From a virus: a stretch of DNA of 29,828 bases. Position numbers and translations under genes: made by a program. The notes beneath the pieces were generated by a model. It was given only the letters and a program-made list of their open reading frames with translations, made no database searches and was not told where the DNA came from. Of the stretch, positions 28,133 through 29,828 are shown piece after piece (the first letter of the stretch is position 1; each line of letters starts with the position of its first letter). The stretch is taken from IMG/VR virus record IMGVR_UViG_3300021962_010783, positions 1 to 29,828 of that record; one strand, given 5' to 3'.

Positions 28133-28864
28133 TTATAATTCGCTAAGCAGGATCATCTCCTTGTCCCAAGCGCCAAGGATCTGCCAATAGAAACCAAACG
28201 GGCTCTGCACAAGCAGGATCGGATCGCGCCTTTCATAGGCCTTACGAAACTTATCAGGTTCAGCAATGACGTAGAAGACAGGTTTCTTGTTGCACAGGGC
28301 CTGCAGCTGGTCAGTATAGTCACGCATTACCATGATCGCTTCATCGGGAAATTCAGGCACAAAGAGATCGGAAGTATTCATGACCAAATCATATTTGTCA
28401 AGTAGAACCTCGATCTTTTCGTCGGTCGTATTTTGAAACTGCATAAAGAACTCGCTAAACTCTGCCCACTTTAGTCGATTCTGTAGTCTCTCAATCAGGG
28501 CCTCGACTTCGCGGCGTGAATAGCTTTGTGTGATCAGCTCCTGCTTGTATTTAAGCACCGAGATCTTATCTTCCAAATTGGATAGGGTCCATGGCGTTGG
28601 CACCGTTTCCAATTGGGCTAGCACATCGATTGGCTTGATTCGAATCTTTTGTGGCTCGCTTGCCTTGATTGACTCGCTATCGCTCATGCCACCAACAGTA
28701 ATGCTACTAACATTAAACAGCCCACTGCCCCGATAACCTGAACTGTAATTCTTAAAGTCAAAGAGATAGTTTTCGTCCAGCCCGTCTGAGTGGCTGATCA
28801 TAATGCTGGCCTTTGGTGCGGGTGCTGGTTTGGGTTTAATAAACCGCTTAAGTAATTCTAGCAT
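28133..28864 (-). CDS. Hypothetical protein, 243 aa
   Basis: The first ATG (MLELLKRFIKPKPAPAP) is preferred over an upstream in-frame TTG that overlaps the SPFH gene. A basic Pro-rich N-terminus is followed by a Ser/Gly region and a helical, coiled-coil-like middle (DKISVLKYKQELITQ, EVEALIERLQNRLKWAEF), then an alpha/beta C-terminus ending FYWQILGAWDKEMILLSEL. No family recognised. Codon use is more G+C-rich than in genes to the left. Confidence 0.65.
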   Translation of the reverse strand: MLELLKRFIKPKPAPAPKASIMISHSDGLDENYLFDFKNYSSGYRGSGLFNVSSITVGGMSDSESIKASEPQKIRIKPIDVLAQLETVPTPWTLSNLEDKISVLKYKQELITQSYSRREVEALIERLQNRLKWAEFSEFFMQFQNTTDEKIEVLLDKYDLVMNTSDLFVPEFPDEAIMVMRDYTDQLQALCNKKPVFYVIAEPDKFRKAYERRDPILLVQSPFGFYWQILGAWDKEMILLSEL

Positions 28865-28871
28865 GTGGTTG

Positions 28872-29729
28872 TTATTTGATGCCAATCATTGCATTAGTCT
28901 TATCGCCCAACATCGTTTCGGGCAATTTACCGTTCCATTTGTTGATCCACTCAAGCTGTAGTAGCATTGGTGTAATTGTCTGTTGCTTGAGTCGGTTGGC
29001 CTCAGCCTCGGCCTTGGCTGACGTCAGCATGGCTTGGGCGTTACCGGCAGCGGTGGCAACCTTGATCTTGGCCTCAGCCTCGGCCTGCTTGACCTTGTTC
29101 TCAGCCGTCAGCGCCGACTGTACTGCATTGTTCTTGGCTTCAATCGCCTTTTTGAAAGTTTCCGGATAGATTAGGTTTGACGTGAACTGGGCTAGAATAA
29201 AGCCTTCCGGTACCAGGTGGTCTTCCAAGACCTTGCGAACCTTGATTTCAAACTGCTCACGGTTGGAGATCATCTCATCCGCCGTATAGGAATTGGCCAC
29301 AACTCGGAAAGCATCATAGACTGCGGTCTTTAGGAAGCCTGCTTCAATCTCAGCTAGGGTCACTCGATATTTCTGGAAAATATAGGGCACCTTTTCGCGC
29401 TTGACTGAATAGTTAAGTAGCGGTGAGACGTGGAATTCCGAGCCGTCCTTGGAATTGACAACAAAAGATTCGTCGACCTCGCTTTCGCGGTCTAGCTTGT
29501 ATTCCTTGTGCTGCACAAATGTTGGAAACTCGACGATCTTGGTTGAGATTGGATTATAGAAGACCCAACCAGTAACTTCAGTCACGTCATCGACGCCCTT
29601 GCCGTCGCCATAGAGATTGACCTTGACGCCAACATGGCCGGCATCGATTCGTTCGCAACCAGTGATACTAAAGATTAATAGAAACGCCGCAAGACCGGCG
29701 AATAGAGCAAGTTTAAGTGGAGTAGCCAT
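28872..29729 (-). CDS. SPFH/band-7 (prohibitin-like) lipoprotein
   Basis: 285 residues. The N-terminus is a lipoprotein-type signal with SITGC (Cys25 as likely lipidated residue). The band-7/SPFH domain (about 28-195) contains GHVGVKVNLYGDG, TGWVFYNP and the EFHVSPLLNYSV / IEAGFLKTAVYDAFRVV region. It is followed by an Ala/Glu/Lys-rich coiled coil (about 195-255: AENKVKQAEAEAKIKVATAAG) and a short end. SPFH proteins form oligomeric rings on membranes and scaffold proteases or microdomains. A phage copy might modify host membrane quality control or block superinfection; this is inference. The DNA is locally G+C-rich. Confidence 0.87.
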   Translation of the reverse strand: MATPLKLALFAGLAAFLLIFSITGCERIDAGHVGVKVNLYGDGKGVDDVTEVTGWVFYNPISTKIVEFPTFVQHKEYKLDRESEVDESFVVNSKDGSEFHVSPLLNYSVKREKVPYIFQKYRVTLAEIEAGFLKTAVYDAFRVVANSYTADEMISNREQFEIKVRKVLEDHLVPEGFILAQFTSNLIYPETFKKAIEAKNNAVQSALTAENKVKQAEAEAKIKVATAAGNAQAMLTSAKAEAEANRLKQQTITPMLLQLEWINKWNGKLPETMLGDKTNAMIGIK

Positions 29730-29731
29730 AA

Positions 29732-29828
29732 TTATTCTGGATTTTGTTTTTGATTAAAGAATTCTTTGAAGGGTTCGCGCCACAGCGCGGTGATTGAGAG
29801 CCAAGCCGCCAGAAAGCTGATGACGAGT
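29732..29828 (-). CDS. Membrane protein, C-terminal end only
   Basis: The last 31 codons of a gene entering from the right edge: a hydrophobic helix LVISFLAAWLSITALW followed by a charged tail REPFKEFFNQKQNPE. The stop lies 2 nt before the SPFH ATG, consistent with one operon. Too little is present to name it. Confidence 0.5.
   Translation of the reverse strand, partial: LVISFLAAWLSITALWREPFKEFFNQKQNPE

Noticed and set aside
1-29828. tRNA genes
   Set aside because: No cloverleaf-like segment with a CCA-type 3' end was seen in the short intergenic gaps; the search was by eye only.

Overview
This window looks like part of the genome of a large T4-like (myovirus-type) phage of a Bacteroidota host. 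Phage evidence: both subunits of a T4-type DNA topoisomerase, a GH19 endolysin and a GH24 lysozyme, T4-like late promoter boxes (TATAAATA/GATAAATA), very dense gene packing with ATGA/TAATG stop-start overlaps, many very small genes, and a set of proteins whose N-termini look like T4 capsid-targeting sequences. Host evidence: a secreted protein with a type 9 secretion (T9SS) C-terminal sorting domain, Bacteroidota-style Ig-like/dockerin/lectin surface modules, outer-membrane beta-barrels, and few convincing Shine-Dalgarno sites. This assignment is inferred from content; no capsid, tail or polymerase gene lies in the window.

Layout. Almost everything is on the minus strand, so transcription runs from high to low coordinates. 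28-29.8 kb: membrane protein end, SPFH/band-7 lipoprotein and an unknown protein, in noticeably more G+C-rich DNA. 18-28 kb: a long run of small, mostly unknown genes that includes seven proteins with an N-terminal (L/V)xE tag (nucleotidyltransferase, zincin, acidic-tailed protein, lysozyme and three unknowns), a beta-barrel, an MBD4-like DNA glycosylase, a hotdog thioesterase and a tiny zinc-ribbon protein. 11.2-18 kb: a metabolism and topology block with RpiB, a HAD phosphatase, topoisomerase large subunit, a SulP anion transporter, topoisomerase medium subunit, a membrane protein and PRPP synthetase. 9.7-11.2 kb: the only two plus-strand genes, both probable cell-wall enzymes, bounded by divergent late promoters and a strong hairpin terminator. 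1.4-9.3 kb: exported and membrane proteins, namely a T9SS-tagged cohesin/dockerin-like protein, membrane proteins, a CsgG-like protein, a Gly/Ser-rich outer-membrane barrel, a small secreted protein and a C-type-lectin/Ig-like protein. 0-1.4 kb: thioredoxin, a metallophosphoesterase and small genes.

How the genes may work together. (1) At least five genes have a late box exactly 5 nt before the ATG, which by T4 geometry makes the mRNA leaderless; four of those five encode (L/V)xE-tagged proteins. This suggests a late programme that loads a set of enzymes into the capsid. (2) A second motif, GTATA(A/T)(T/G)A, sits 5-7 nt before seven further starts and may be another temporal class. (3) The CsgG-like/barrel/lectin operon plus the T9SS-tagged protein suggests that the phage remodels the surface of the infected cell. 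(4) RpiB plus PRPP synthetase would supply PRPP for nucleotide or NAD synthesis.

No tRNA, CRISPR array or insertion sequence was seen, and no gene-free stretch exceeds 300 bases.
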